A stretch of 13,668 nt of DNA, from assembly GCA_018812395.1 (NCBI GenBank), contig JAHJDS010000062.1:1-13668 (forward strand), written 5' to 3'. Positions 6,032 through 13,100 of this stretch are shown here, piece after piece. Source of the stretch: Pseudomonadota bacterium (GTDB lineage: Bacteria; Desulfobacterota; Desulfarculia; Desulfarculales; JAHJDS01). The translations under genes were made by a program, and so were the position numbers. Position 1 is the first letter of the stretch. Each line of letters starts with the position of its first letter. The notes beneath the pieces were generated by a model. That model was not told the DNA's origin. It saw only the letters and a program-made list of their open reading frames with translations, and did no database searches.

Positions 6032-7057
6032 CTACCTAATACCAAGCCGTTGGAGCATCATCAGGGCGTAGTCCAGCGCGGCGTCGTAGACGTCCTGGGG
6101 CCCCCGGGTGGTTCGCGGCGGCCGGGCCACGGACAGGTGGAGGACGGTCAGGCTGTTCTGGTCCACGGGCACGGTGTTGTTGAACACGGTGTCGAGGATC
6201 CCCGGCTTCTTGAGGCCGGCGGCCAGGGCCGCGCCGACGCTCTCGGCGCCGATGAAGGCCTGGGCGCGATAGATGAGCTTGGCCAGTTCCAGGCCGCTGA
6301 CCGGTTCGAGGAATTGGGGTTTGGGGTCCAGAGGGATCAGTCTGCGGACCGTGTCCAGGTCGTCGCGGGAGCCGACGACGATCAGGGGGCATTTGAGGCC
6401 GGTCAAGATTTTGGTCCAGATGTCCTTTCGGGTGAACGTCCTCCGGAGGGCGTCATAGTCGCCGCCCAACAAGTGGTCGAACAGGAGGCCGGTGTCCGGT
6501 TGGCCCTGGGCGTCGGCCGGGGCCAGGTAGAACTGGTGGGTCGAGGTCCCCCAGGGCTGGCAAACGACGTACTTATCGGGCAGGTCCACCGGGCGCTGCC
6601 CGCGGCCGTGGTGGGCGATGACCGGCCCGACGACCTGGGCCAGTGGGTGATCCAGGAACAGCCAGGGCCGGGTCAGGTCCGGGTCCAGGTGGGGTCCGCC
6701 CTCGGCCACCAGGTTCTGGCCAAAGGTCTGGGGCAGGGGTTGTTTGAACACGGTGTCGGCGTTGAGTTCGGGCCGAAGGCCGAGGTGGTATACGGGTCTG
6801 GGGTGCTCGTCCGGGACCGGGACCTGGTATGGCTGGAGGCCGAGGTCGCCGGTCTGGGGGGCGTATTTCTGGGCGACGGTCACCGAGGCGAGGTAGGGTT
6901 GGATGCGGAGCAGGGGCCTAAGGACCTTGGCCTGGGGCGAGATGACCAGGTGTTGGAGTTGTTTGGTCTGGGCGGCATAGGCCCTGATCACGGTCAGGGC
7001 GTAGATGATGTCGCCCCACCGGCCGGGGATGGTGAAGGTGGCGGGCCCGTCCGGCAA
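6032..7057 (-). CDS. GT-B fold glycosyltransferase, heptosyltransferase (GT9)-like
   Basis: 341 residues. The start is a TTG at 7057 with AGGAGG nine bases upstream; no better in-frame start was seen. The N-terminus FTIPGRWGDIIYALTVIRAY (8-27) matches the glycine-rich opening of ADP-heptose:LPS heptosyltransferase-type enzymes (family 9). The C-terminal half has CPLIVVGSRDDLDTVRRLIP (223-242), then LAKLIYRAQAFIGAESVGAA (258-277). This is the donor-domain pattern in which a stretch like FIGndSG..H lies near the nucleotide-sugar site. Here AESVGAALAAG replaces the usual form, so donor and acceptor are uncertain. No membrane segment or signal is seen, so it is probably a cytoplasmic or membrane-associated enzyme adding a sugar to a surface glycan. 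No other glycan genes are adjacent, so context does not help. Confidence 0.6.
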   Translation of the reverse strand: MPDGPATFTIPGRWGDIIYALTVIRAYAAQTKQLQHLVISPQAKVLRPLLRIQPYLASVTVAQKYAPQTGDLGLQPYQVPVPDEHPRPVYHLGLRPELNADTVFKQPLPQTFGQNLVAEGGPHLDPDLTRPWLFLDHPLAQVVGPVIAHHGRGQRPVDLPDKYVVCQPWGTSTHQFYLAPADAQGQPDTGLLFDHLLGGDYDALRRTFTRKDIWTKILTGLKCPLIVVGSRDDLDTVRRLIPLDPKPQFLEPVSGLELAKLIYRAQAFIGAESVGAALAAGLKKPGILDTVFNNTVPVDQNSLTVLHLSVARPPRTTRGPQDVYDAALDYALMMLQRLGIR

Positions 7058-7092
7058 TGCAGCGATCCTCCTGGGTTCAAGATGATGACATC

Positions 7093-7133
7093 ACTTCCGG
7101 GAAGTCAAGTTTTTCGTGATTTTTTGAAAAACT
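7093..7133. repeat. Two palindromes upstream of the glycosyltransferase gene
   Basis: ACTTCC-G-GGAAGT (7093-7105) is a 13-bp palindrome. AGTTTTTC (7108-7115) and GAAAAACT (7126-7133) form an 8-bp inverted repeat with a 10-base loop. On minus a TTGACT (7108-7103) overlaps the first palindrome and could be a -35 box, but no good -10 follows at normal spacing. The AT-only hairpin could be a promoter-proximal structure or a weak terminator for engB read-through. Confidence 0.35.
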
Positions 7134-7280
7134 GGGCTTGGCCTTAGAGGCTTCAGGGATGAAGCGAGGCCATGCCCTGGGCGGAGGCCGATGGCCAATA
7201 AGACACGGTGATTGAAATTCACAGGGGTAGGGCGGGTGGTTTCGGCGTCCCTCAGTATTAGGGCCAAGTCCTCTCGGGTT

Positions 7281-7862
7281 TCAGCCGCCCGTCCTGGTCG
7301 CGGCCCGGATCCGCTCCCACAGCCGGTCCTTGCCCAGCCCACTCAGCGTCGAAAACGGCAAAGGCGGCAAGTCCGGCCCGCCCAAGTCGGCGCTCAGCTT
7401 GTCCAGCCGGGACTTGACCTGGCTCTTCTTGAGCTTGTCCACCTTGGTGAAGACCACCTGACAGGGCCGGCCGGCCGAAGTGAGCCAGGATAAAAGATCG
7501 CGCTCCCCCTGGCCCGGCTCCCGCCTCGGGTCCATGAGCAGGATCACCAGGGCCAGGTTTTTGGAGCGGGTCAGATAGGCCTCGACCAGGGGCCGCCAGG
7601 CGGCCTGCATTTTTTTCGGCACCTTGGCGTAGCCGTATCCCGGCAGATCGACGAAGCAGAGATCGTCGCCCACAATGAAGTAATTGATCTCCCGGGTGCG
7701 GCCCGGGGTGGACGAGGTGCGGACCAGTTTCCGGCGATTGAGGAGGCGGTTGATCAGGGAGGACTTGCCCACGTTGGACCGCCCGGCAAAGGCGATCTCG
7801 ATCCGGTCGTGGTCCGGGAACTGGTCCGGCCGGCCGGCCGCGGTTAGGAAGCGGGCCTCCAT
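7281..7862 (-). CDS. engB: Ribosome biogenesis GTP-binding protein EngB (YsxC/YihA)
   Basis: 193 residues, the normal length for EngB. The GTPase motifs are in order: G1 GRSNVGKS (27-34), G2 region STPGRTREINYF (51-62), G3 DLPGYGYAKVP (72-82), G4 TKVDK (139-143) and G5 STLSG (171-175). SNVGKSSLINRL and DLPGYGYAKVPK are diagnostic of this TrmE-Era-EngA-YihA group member. It is a cytoplasmic GTPase needed for assembly of the 50S ribosomal subunit. The ATG at 7862 lies 6 bases after the stop of the aminotransferase gene, with a GGGGTAGG tract upstream as a modest ribosome binding site, so it is probably the last gene of the hisI operon. A 218-base gap with a small stem-loop (GCTTCA-GGGA-TGAAGC, 7150-7165) separates it from the glycosyltransferase. 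Confidence 0.95.
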   Translation of the reverse strand: MEARFLTAAGRPDQFPDHDRIEIAFAGRSNVGKSSLINRLLNRRKLVRTSSTPGRTREINYFIVGDDLCFVDLPGYGYAKVPKKMQAAWRPLVEAYLTRSKNLALVILLMDPRREPGQGERDLLSWLTSAGRPCQVVFTKVDKLKKSQVKSRLDKLSADLGGPDLPPLPFSTLSGLGKDRLWERIRAATRTGG

Positions 7863-7868
7863 GACGGC

Positions 7869-9050
7869 CTACCCCGTGGCCCTTTGACCCGGAAAGTTTT
7901 GGGCCAGATATTCCTCGAGGCGGTCCATGGCCCGGGCGATGTTTTCGATCGAGTTGGCGTAGGTGAACCGGAGATAACCTTCGGCCCCGGGGCCGAAGTC
8001 GATGCCCGGACTGACGCCGACGTGGGCCCGCTCCAGGATGTCAAAGGCCAGATCAAAGGAGCTTTCGGCCAGGTGCCTGGCGCCCGCCAGCACGTAAAAG
8101 GCCCCGGTGGGCGGACTCATAAGGCCGAAGCCCAGGTCCCGAAGCCTCTGGACCATGAACCGCCGCCGCTCGTCGTAGATCGAGCGCATCCGGGCCACGT
8201 CCTCGTCGGCGCAGGTCAGGGCGGCCAGGCCGGCCCACTGGCTGATGGACGGGGCGCAGATGAAGAAGTTCTGGCTCATCTTCTGCAACGCCCGGACCAG
8301 CCCGGGGGGCACGACCAGATAGCCCAGCCGCCAGCCGGTCATGGCGTACAGCTTTGAAAACCCGCCCAGGACCGCCGCCCTGTCCGTGGGCCCTTCAAAG
8401 AACTCGAAGATCGAGTTCTCCCGGCCCTCATAAACCAGGCCGTGGTAGATCTCGTCGGAGACGACCATCGGCCCCAGCCCGGCGACCTTGGCCATGCGCT
8501 CGGCTGACAGCAGGTGCCCGGTCGGGTTGGCCGGCGAGTTGATGAGAATGGCCCTGGTCCGATCGGTGATGCACCCCGCGATGTCCTCGGGCCGGAGCTG
8601 CCACCCGTCCTCCTCGAAGACGTCCACCAGGACCGGCGTCCCGCCCACGAACCGGACCACGTTGGGGTAGCAGGCGTACCCGGGGTTGGACATGATCACC
8701 TCGTCGCCCGCCTCGATCAGGGCGGCGAACAGGATCAACAGCCCGGGCGAGGTCCCGGCGGTGACCACCACCTGTTCGGGCGAGAAGGTGGTGCCGTATG
8801 TCCGAAGGTGGTAGTCGGCGATGGCCTCGCGCAGGGGCAGCAGCCCCTGGCTGTGGGTGTAGTGGGTCCGGTTGTCGGCCACGGCCTTTTTGGCCGCCTC
8901 GAGGACGCACTCCGGCGTGTCGAAGTCGGGCTCGCCGACCTCGAGGTGAATGACGTCCACCCCCTGGCGCTCCAGTTCCTGGGCCCGCTCCAGGACGTCC
9001 ATGACGATGAACGGCGGGATGTCCTTGGCCCGGCGGCAGCACTCGACCAT
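7869..9050 (-). CDS. Class I/II pyridoxal-phosphate aminotransferase
   Basis: 393 residues from the ATG at 9050. This ATG shares its first base with the last base of the hisG stop (TGATG), so translation is coupled. A longer frame reaching 9965 only reads hisG in the wrong phase. Fold-type I motifs: HLEVGEPDFDTP (35-46), Y125 in NPGYACYP, NSPANPTG (171-178), D199 and Y202 in SDEIYHGL, the PLP lysine K233 in GGFSKLYAMTGWRLGY, and the carboxylate-binding R361 in YLRFTYA. All catalytic residues are present. The IPPFIVMDVLERAQELERQG opening resembles the aspartate/aromatic aminotransferase group of deltaproteobacteria rather than classical HisC. Its place after hisI and hisG suggests a link with histidine synthesis (histidinol-phosphate transamination) or general glutamate-dependent transamination. 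Substrate cannot be fixed from sequence. Confidence 0.88.
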   Translation of the reverse strand: MVECCRRAKDIPPFIVMDVLERAQELERQGVDVIHLEVGEPDFDTPECVLEAAKKAVADNRTHYTHSQGLLPLREAIADYHLRTYGTTFSPEQVVVTAGTSPGLLILFAALIEAGDEVIMSNPGYACYPNVVRFVGGTPVLVDVFEEDGWQLRPEDIAGCITDRTRAILINSPANPTGHLLSAERMAKVAGLGPMVVSDEIYHGLVYEGRENSIFEFFEGPTDRAAVLGGFSKLYAMTGWRLGYLVVPPGLVRALQKMSQNFFICAPSISQWAGLAALTCADEDVARMRSIYDERRRFMVQRLRDLGFGLMSPPTGAFYVLAGARHLAESSFDLAFDILERAHVGVSPGIDFGPGAEGYLRFTYANSIENIARAMDRLEEYLAQNFPGQRATG

Positions 9051-9925
9051 CAGACCACCTTGTTCAGCGGATACTCGATGATCCCTTCCGCCCCGGCGGC
9101 CAGGAGCCGGGGGATGAGGTCCCGGACCACGTCTTCGGCGACCACGCTCTCGACCGAGAACCAGGGACTCTTGTAGAGATGGGCCACCGTCGGTGCGGTC
9201 AGGGAGGGCAACAGGTCGACGACGTCGTCGATTTTGTCCTCGGGGACGTTCATCTTGAGACCGACCAGCTTCTCGGCCTCGAGGGCCCCCTTGAGCAGCA
9301 GCGCGATCTGTTCGATCTTGGTCCGTTTCCAGTCGTCCGCCCAGGCGTCGTGATTGACGATGAGTTGGGTGTTGGACTCCATCAGCTCGTGGATAATTTT
9401 TAGGCCGTGGGCCCGGATGGTCGAGCCGGTCTCGGTGACCTCGACGATGGCGTCGGCCAGGCCCGAGGCGACCTTGGCCTCGGTCGCCCCCCACGAGAAA
9501 TCGACCTGGACCGGGATCTCCCGGGCGGCGAAAAAGCCTCGCGTGAAATTGACCAGTTCGGTGGCGATCTTCTTGCCGGCCAGGTCCTCGAGGGTGTTGA
9601 TGTCCGAATCCTGGCGCACGGCCAGGACCCACCGGGCCTTGCGACTGCTCACCTTGGAGTAGACCAGGTCGCAGACGACCCGGACCTCGGACTCGTTCTC
9701 GAGGGTCCAGTCCAGGCCGGTCAGGCCGCAGTCCAGGGTGCCGCTCTCGACGTAGCGGCTCATCTCCTGGGCCCGGCAGATCGAGCACTCGATCTGGTCG
9801 TCGTCGATCTCCGGGAAGTAGGATCGGCCGTTGACGTCTATCTTCCAGCCGCTCTTGGCCAACAGCCTGATGGTCGCGTCCTGGAGGCTCCCCTTGGGGA
9901 CGCCCAGTTTCAATAACTTGCTCAT
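9050..9925 (-). CDS. hisG: ATP phosphoribosyltransferase, long form (HisG)
   Basis: 291 residues. It catalyses the first step of histidine synthesis, joining ATP and PRPP to give phosphoribosyl-ATP. The catalytic periplasmic-binding-like domain spans 1-215, starting LKLGVPKGSLQDATIRLL and including the PRPP region DAIVEVTETGSTIRAHGL (158-175). The C-terminal part (about 218-290, VGLKMNVPEDKIDDVVDLLP to AAGAEGIIEYPLNKVV) is the ACT-like regulatory domain of the long form. That form is feedback-inhibited by histidine and does not need HisZ. Fittingly, no hisZ is nearby. The start codon overlaps the hisI stop by four bases (ATGA), and the stop overlaps the aminotransferase start, so three genes are translationally coupled. 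The rest of the his pathway is not in the window. Confidence 0.95.
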   Translation of the reverse strand: MSKLLKLGVPKGSLQDATIRLLAKSGWKIDVNGRSYFPEIDDDQIECSICRAQEMSRYVESGTLDCGLTGLDWTLENESEVRVVCDLVYSKVSSRKARWVLAVRQDSDINTLEDLAGKKIATELVNFTRGFFAAREIPVQVDFSWGATEAKVASGLADAIVEVTETGSTIRAHGLKIIHELMESNTQLIVNHDAWADDWKRTKIEQIALLLKGALEAEKLVGLKMNVPEDKIDDVVDLLPSLTAPTVAHLYKSPWFSVESVVAEDVVRDLIPRLLAAGAEGIIEYPLNKVV

Positions 9926-10299
9926 TTGCCGTAGACCTTCTTGGGGTCAAACACCGGTTCGCCATCGGTCACCAGGGAATCCCCTTCGACCCGATGATGA
10001 AAGCACGACCGGTGTCCGGTGTGACAGGCGGCCGCGCCGACCTGCTCGACCTCGAGGAGCACCGTGTCGTGGTCGCAGTCCACGTACACGGCCTTGACCT
10101 TCTGAACGTGGCCCGAGGTGCCTCCCTTGTGCCAGATCTCTTGGCGGGTGCGGGACCAGTAGTGGGCCTCGCCCGTGGCCAAGGTCTTCTGCCAGGACTC
10201 GGGGCTCAGGTAGGCCATCATCAGCACCGTCTTGTCAACGGCGTCCTGGACGATGGCCGGCACCAGGCCGCCCTGTTTGGCGAAATCCAGTTCGATCAT
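9922..10299 (-). CDS. hisI: Phosphoribosyl-AMP cyclohydrolase (HisI), stand-alone
   Basis: 125 residues, typical of the monofunctional enzyme without a fused HisE domain. It opens the purine ring of phosphoribosyl-AMP, the third step of histidine synthesis. Motifs: LMMAYLSPESWQKTLATGEA, SRTRQEIWHKGGTSGHVQ (49-66), the metal-binding DCDHD (D74, C75, D76, D78), and C92 and C99 in AACHTGHRSCFHH, which with C75 give the zinc site. The ATG at 10299 has AGGAAG six bases upstream. The stop overlaps the hisG start (ATGA). A promoter lies in the 56-base gap after rlmN. HisE must be encoded elsewhere. Confidence 0.95.
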   Translation of the reverse strand: MIELDFAKQGGLVPAIVQDAVDKTVLMMAYLSPESWQKTLATGEAHYWSRTRQEIWHKGGTSGHVQKVKAVYVDCDHDTVLLEVEQVGAAACHTGHRSCFHHRVEGDSLVTDGEPVFDPKKVYGK

Positions 10300-10331
10300 G
10301 ACTTGCTTCCTGACTTTATTCGAACATCAAA

Positions 10332-10359
10332 ATTAACTGCCGGGGGACGCCCTTGTCAA
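10332..10359 (-). promoter_or_regulatory. Promoter of the hisI-hisG-aminotransferase-engB operon
   Basis: On minus, a perfect TTGACA (10359-10354), overlapping the rlmN stop codon, is followed by a 16-bp spacer and GTTAAT (10337-10332, 4/6 to the -10 consensus). The predicted leader is about 25-30 bases, ending with the AGGAAG ribosome binding site of hisI. No his leader peptide or T-box-like structure fits in so short a leader. Confidence 0.5.
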
Positions 10360-11390
10360 GGTTCGAGCCGGTCGGCGGCCAACTGACCGCAGGCGGCCGA
10401 GACGTCGGCGCCCATGGACCGCCGGATCATGACCGTGAACCGGGCGGCGTGGAGTTTTTCCTGAAACAGCTCGACCACGGCCGGCTCGGGCCGGTGGAAC
10501 GGCACGTCCGGCGCCGGATTGAACGGAATCAGGTTGATCTTGACCTTGAGGCCGTGCAGGAATTTGATCAGGGCCTTGACGTGGGCCGGTGAGTCGTTGA
10601 CCCCGGCCAGGAGGACGTACTCGATGGTGATCCGCCGGCCGCGGACCAGGGGGTAGTCCTGAAGCGCCGCCTTGAGATCGGCCAGGGGATGGCGGCGGTT
10701 GACGGGCATCAGCCTCGAGCGGAGTTCGTCCTCGGCCGCAGTCATCGACACGGCCAGGGCGGCCTTGGTGTCTTGGCCCAGACGCCGGATCATGTCCGGC
10801 GGACCGACGGTCGAGACGGTCACCCGGCGGTGGCCGAAGCCGAAGGCCGCGGTGTCGAAGATGACGCCCAGGGCGGCCCTCAAATGGTCGTAGTTGTCCA
10901 GCGGCTCGCCCATGCCCATGAACACCAGGTTGGTCAGGGGCAACTCCGCCGGGGAGACCCGGCGGGCATGCAGAATCTGATGGAGCATCTCGCCGGCGGT
11001 CAGGTTTCGCTTGAATCCGATCCGGGCGGTGCGGCAAAAGGCGCAGCCCATCCGGCAGCCGACCTGGGTCGAGAGGCACAAGGTCGAGTGATCCCGCTCG
11101 GGGATGAGGACCGTCTCGATGGCGTTGCCGTCGTCGAGCTGAAACAGAAATTTGCGGGTCCCGTCGGACGAGGTCTGTTCCTTGACGGGCATCCAGCATT
11201 TGAGATGAAAATGCTCGGCCAGTTTCCGGCGTAAGGCCTGGGGCAGATCGGTCAGGCGGTCGAAATCCCCGGCCGGCTCCCGCCACAGCCAGCGCTGGAG
11301 TTGTTTGACCCGGAACGGCTTTTCGCGCCAGTCGTGCATCAGGGCCGCCAACTCGGCCGGCCCCAAGTCTCGCAAATCCCGTCGGTCCAT
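10356..11390 (-). CDS. rlmN: 23S rRNA (adenine-C2)-methyltransferase RlmN
   Basis: 344 residues. RlmN is a radical SAM enzyme that methylates C2 of A2503 in 23S rRNA and A37 in some tRNAs. The N-terminus RRDLRDLGPAELAALM and EKPFRVKQLQRWLW (23-36) is the family's RNA-binding domain. The radical SAM cluster is C112, C116 and C119 (CRMGCAFC). The two methyl-transfer cysteines are C105 (TLCLSTQVGC) and C334 (GADVSAACGQL), matching C118 and C355 of the E. coli enzyme. GMGEPLDNYD (159-168) binds SAM. All catalytic residues are present. The usual SLHA-type stretch reads AVSMTAAEDELRSRLMPVN (213-231). The ATG at 11390 has no ribosome binding site, but a strong promoter ends 6 bases before it, so the mRNA is probably leaderless. 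Confidence 0.95.
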   Translation of the reverse strand: MDRRDLRDLGPAELAALMHDWREKPFRVKQLQRWLWREPAGDFDRLTDLPQALRRKLAEHFHLKCWMPVKEQTSSDGTRKFLFQLDDGNAIETVLIPERDHSTLCLSTQVGCRMGCAFCRTARIGFKRNLTAGEMLHQILHARRVSPAELPLTNLVFMGMGEPLDNYDHLRAALGVIFDTAAFGFGHRRVTVSTVGPPDMIRRLGQDTKAALAVSMTAAEDELRSRLMPVNRRHPLADLKAALQDYPLVRGRRITIEYVLLAGVNDSPAHVKALIKFLHGLKVKINLIPFNPAPDVPFHRPEPAVVELFQEKLHAARFTVMIRRSMGADVSAACGQLAADRLEP

Positions 11391-11395
11391 AGGGA

Positions 11396-11424
11396 ATGAT
11401 AGAGCTTCCCGGACGATCTGACAA
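11396..11424 (-). promoter_or_regulatory. Promoter of rlmN, placed for a leaderless transcript
   Basis: On minus, TTGTCA (11424-11419, 5/6) is followed by a 17-bp spacer and TATCAT (11401-11396, 5/6). Only five bases (TCCCT) separate the -10 box from the rlmN ATG at 11390. Normal initiation 6-8 bases after the -10 would therefore begin at or next to the A of the start codon. Confidence 0.6.
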
Positions 11425-11484
11425 CCACGCGGCGCGCATTTTTCGCCGGGGCGGTCGCGGGGCGGTCCCGGCGGAACCGGATGA

Positions 11485-11500
11485 CGGCCTGGTCAGGCCG
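11485..11500 (-). other. Hairpin over the stop codon of the hydrolase gene
   Basis: CGGCCT-GGTC-AGGCCG (6-bp stem, 4-base loop) spans the last codons and stop of the hydrolase. No U-tract follows on minus, so it is at most a weak or factor-dependent terminator before the rlmN promoter. Confidence 0.25.
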
Positions 11501-12305
11501 CCAGTTCGGCCAGGACGCGGTTGAACCTCTCGGGCTCCTCGTAAAAGGGCATGTGCCCGCTCTGGTCGAAGATCTCCAGGCGCGCCCCGGGGATGCTCTC
11601 GGCCACGAAGCGGCCCGTCCGGGGGCCGAAGCACATGTGGGGCGAGTCGCCGTTGGCGACCAGGGTCGGCACCGTGATCGTGCCCAGGACCGAGCGGCAA
11701 TCGCGCATGACGTAGTCGGTGTAGACCGCCGCGGCGGCCGGGGTCGGAGTTTTGAGGTGCTCGGCCGACATCCACTCGAGTTCCTTCTGGGGGGCCTGGC
11801 CGGCGGCGAACATGCGGTGGACAAACTGTTCGCCAAAGCCTTGACGGTCCCGGCTCAGGCCCTGGACGGTCCGGTTGAGGCCGTCGAAGTCGCGGCCCTT
11901 GAGGGCGTGGGTGTTCCACTCGCCGGGCGACATGGGCCACGGCGTCATCTCGACCAGGGCCAGGGCATGGATGCGGTCGGCGCCGTATTGCCGCCAGTAG
12001 TCCAGGACCACCGGCCCGGCCAGGGACCAGCCGGCCAGGACCACCTCGCGCAGGTCCATCGACTCGATCACGGCCCGCACGTCGCGGGCGTATTGGGGCA
12101 CGGTGTGATTGTGGAGGACCTTGCTCGATCGGCCATGGGCCCGCAGGTCCGGGGTCACCACCTGGAACCAATCGCTCAGCCCCTCGACCTGGCGGCGCCA
12201 CCAGGCCGAGGACATGGTCCAGCCGTGGACCAGGACCAGCGGCCGGCCGTGGCCCTGGCTCTCGACGACGATCAAGGCATGGTCGGGGGTCTCTATTACG
12301 TCCAT
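11493..12305 (-). CDS. Alpha/beta-fold hydrolase
   Basis: 270 residues from the ATG at 12305 (MDVIETPDHALIVVESQGHG), preceded by TGGAATCGAG as a modest ribosome binding site. A TTG at 12380 would add 25 residues of GC-rich linker with no ribosome binding site and is less likely. Features of the fold: RPLVLVHGWT (21-30) with the oxyanion HGW, nucleophile S94 in AGWSLAG, acid D220 in VANGD and H251 in QSGHMPFYEEPERFN. The triad is complete. The cap domain lies between about 120 and 200. Relatives include esterases, haloperoxidase-like proteins and C-C bond hydrolases; the substrate is unknown. No signal peptide, so cytoplasmic. It lies 135 bases after the ThyA-like gene on the same strand. The gap contains a GC-rich stem (GGCCCCG/CGGGGCC, 12347-12371). 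Confidence 0.85.
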   Translation of the reverse strand: MDVIETPDHALIVVESQGHGRPLVLVHGWTMSSAWWRRQVEGLSDWFQVVTPDLRAHGRSSKVLHNHTVPQYARDVRAVIESMDLREVVLAGWSLAGPVVLDYWRQYGADRIHALALVEMTPWPMSPGEWNTHALKGRDFDGLNRTVQGLSRDRQGFGEQFVHRMFAAGQAPQKELEWMSAEHLKTPTPAAAAVYTDYVMRDCRSVLGTITVPTLVANGDSPHMCFGPRTGRFVAESIPGARLEIFDQSGHMPFYEEPERFNRVLAELAA

Positions 12306-12440
12306 CTCGATTCCACGGAAAGGAAATTGGTCGGCGGTCTTGACCGGGCCCCGGCCGCCCGGATCGGGGCCGTTGACCAACCGGGGACTTCCAAACGAGA
12401 CAGGCGCCGCGCCACCCTCAACAAAATACTCGGAGTTTGG
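12306..12440 (-). other. Structured gap between the ThyA-like and hydrolase genes
   Basis: 135 bases with a 7-bp stem GGCCCCG (12347-12353)/CGGGGCC (12365-12371), loop 11. It is enclosed by a 6-bp outer pair TTGGTC (12328-12333)/GACCAA (12375-12380). No U-tract follows, and I found no convincing promoter. It may be a folded leader of the hydrolase mRNA or a weak terminator of the upstream pair. Confidence 0.3.
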
Positions 12441-13100
12441 TCAGACGCCTCGCATGGTGCGCAGCTTGGCCAGGTCCCAGGCGTAGTCGTAGAGGTGCAG
12501 GCCCTTGGAGGCGGCGATGATCTCGCCGTCCTCGACCCCGATCTCGCCGGCCATGTACTCCTTCAGGAGTTGCAGGCCGCCCAAATTGGCCGGGAAGCCG
12601 TTCCACAGATCCCAGGACCGGAAGTAGACGATGAAGTGCAGCCGATCGTCCTGGATCCGGGTGTCGACGCCCCTCAGGCAGGGCGGGTCGGCCAGGTCGA
12701 TGCTGGCGGGCTCGCCGACGGTCATATAGGCCTGGTTGGTGCCGAAGCCGCTTTGCCGGTACATCCTGATCACGGCCTCGATCTGGGGTTCGAGGAACTC
12801 GCCGTAGGTGTAGTCCTCGTTGGGCTCCTTGGCGGCGGCGGTCATCAACTTGGGCAGGTACTGCTCTAAAAAACCCTCGGCCACCGGGTTGGGCAGGCCG
12901 ATGTGGGCCGGGATGTCCGGCAAAAGGGGCCGGGCGCCGGGATGGGTGACGTGGACGGTGAGGTAGTCGAACTCGAGTCGCCGTTGGCCCTCGTAACTGC
13001 CCCGGTCGATGACGTACTCCCGCCCGCAATCGATGATGTCGTAGACGCACTGAAACCAGGCGTCCGGCAGATCGCGGGCCTTGACAAAGTGCAGCTTCAC
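12441..13100 (-). CDS. Archaeal-type thymidylate synthase homologue (ThyA superfamily)
   Basis: 219 residues from the GTG at 13100, whose GTGA overlaps the stop of the preceding gene. A longer frame to 13586 only reads that gene out of phase. The second half carries the thymidylate synthase core: YTYGEFLEPQIEAVI (97-111), FGTNQAYMTVGEP, nucleophile C141 in DPPCLRGVD, dUMP-phosphate R161 with S162 and D164 in FRSWDLWNGFPANLGGLQLL, N172, and H202 and Y204 in GLHLYDYAWDL. All key active-site residues are there. The N-terminal half (KARDLPDAWFQCVYDIIDCG) and short length match the archaeal putative thymidylate synthases (HAMAP type Thymidylate_synth_arch) rather than bacterial ThyA. The expected activity is methylation or hydroxymethylation of a pyrimidine nucleotide at C5 with a folate or pterin cofactor. 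The actual product and cofactor are not settled by sequence. Confidence 0.85.
   Translation of the reverse strand: MKLHFVKARDLPDAWFQCVYDIIDCGREYVIDRGSYEGQRRLEFDYLTVHVTHPGARPLLPDIPAHIGLPNPVAEGFLEQYLPKLMTAAAKEPNEDYTYGEFLEPQIEAVIRMYRQSGFGTNQAYMTVGEPASIDLADPPCLRGVDTRIQDDRLHFIVYFRSWDLWNGFPANLGGLQLLKEYMAGEIGVEDGEIIAASKGLHLYDYAWDLAKLRTMRGV

Noticed and set aside
5975..7147. Plus-strand open frame of 390 codons opposite the glycosyltransferase
   Set aside because: Antisense shadow; low-complexity Gly/Val/Asp-rich translation without domain signals.
9051..9965. N-terminal extension of the aminotransferase to 9965
   Set aside because: The extension is hisG read out of phase. The ATG at 9050 overlaps the hisG stop and starts the recognisable protein.
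10333..12201. Minus-strand open frame of 622 codons across rlmN and the hydrolase
   Set aside because: It reads both genes in a wrong phase. The translation is Arg/Pro/Gly-rich and lacks motifs, while the other frames hold intact RlmN and hydrolase.
11481..12869. Plus-strand open frame of 462 codons opposite the hydrolase and the ThyA-like gene
   Set aside because: Spans two well-supported minus-strand genes and their gap; composition typical of antisense frames in GC-rich DNA.
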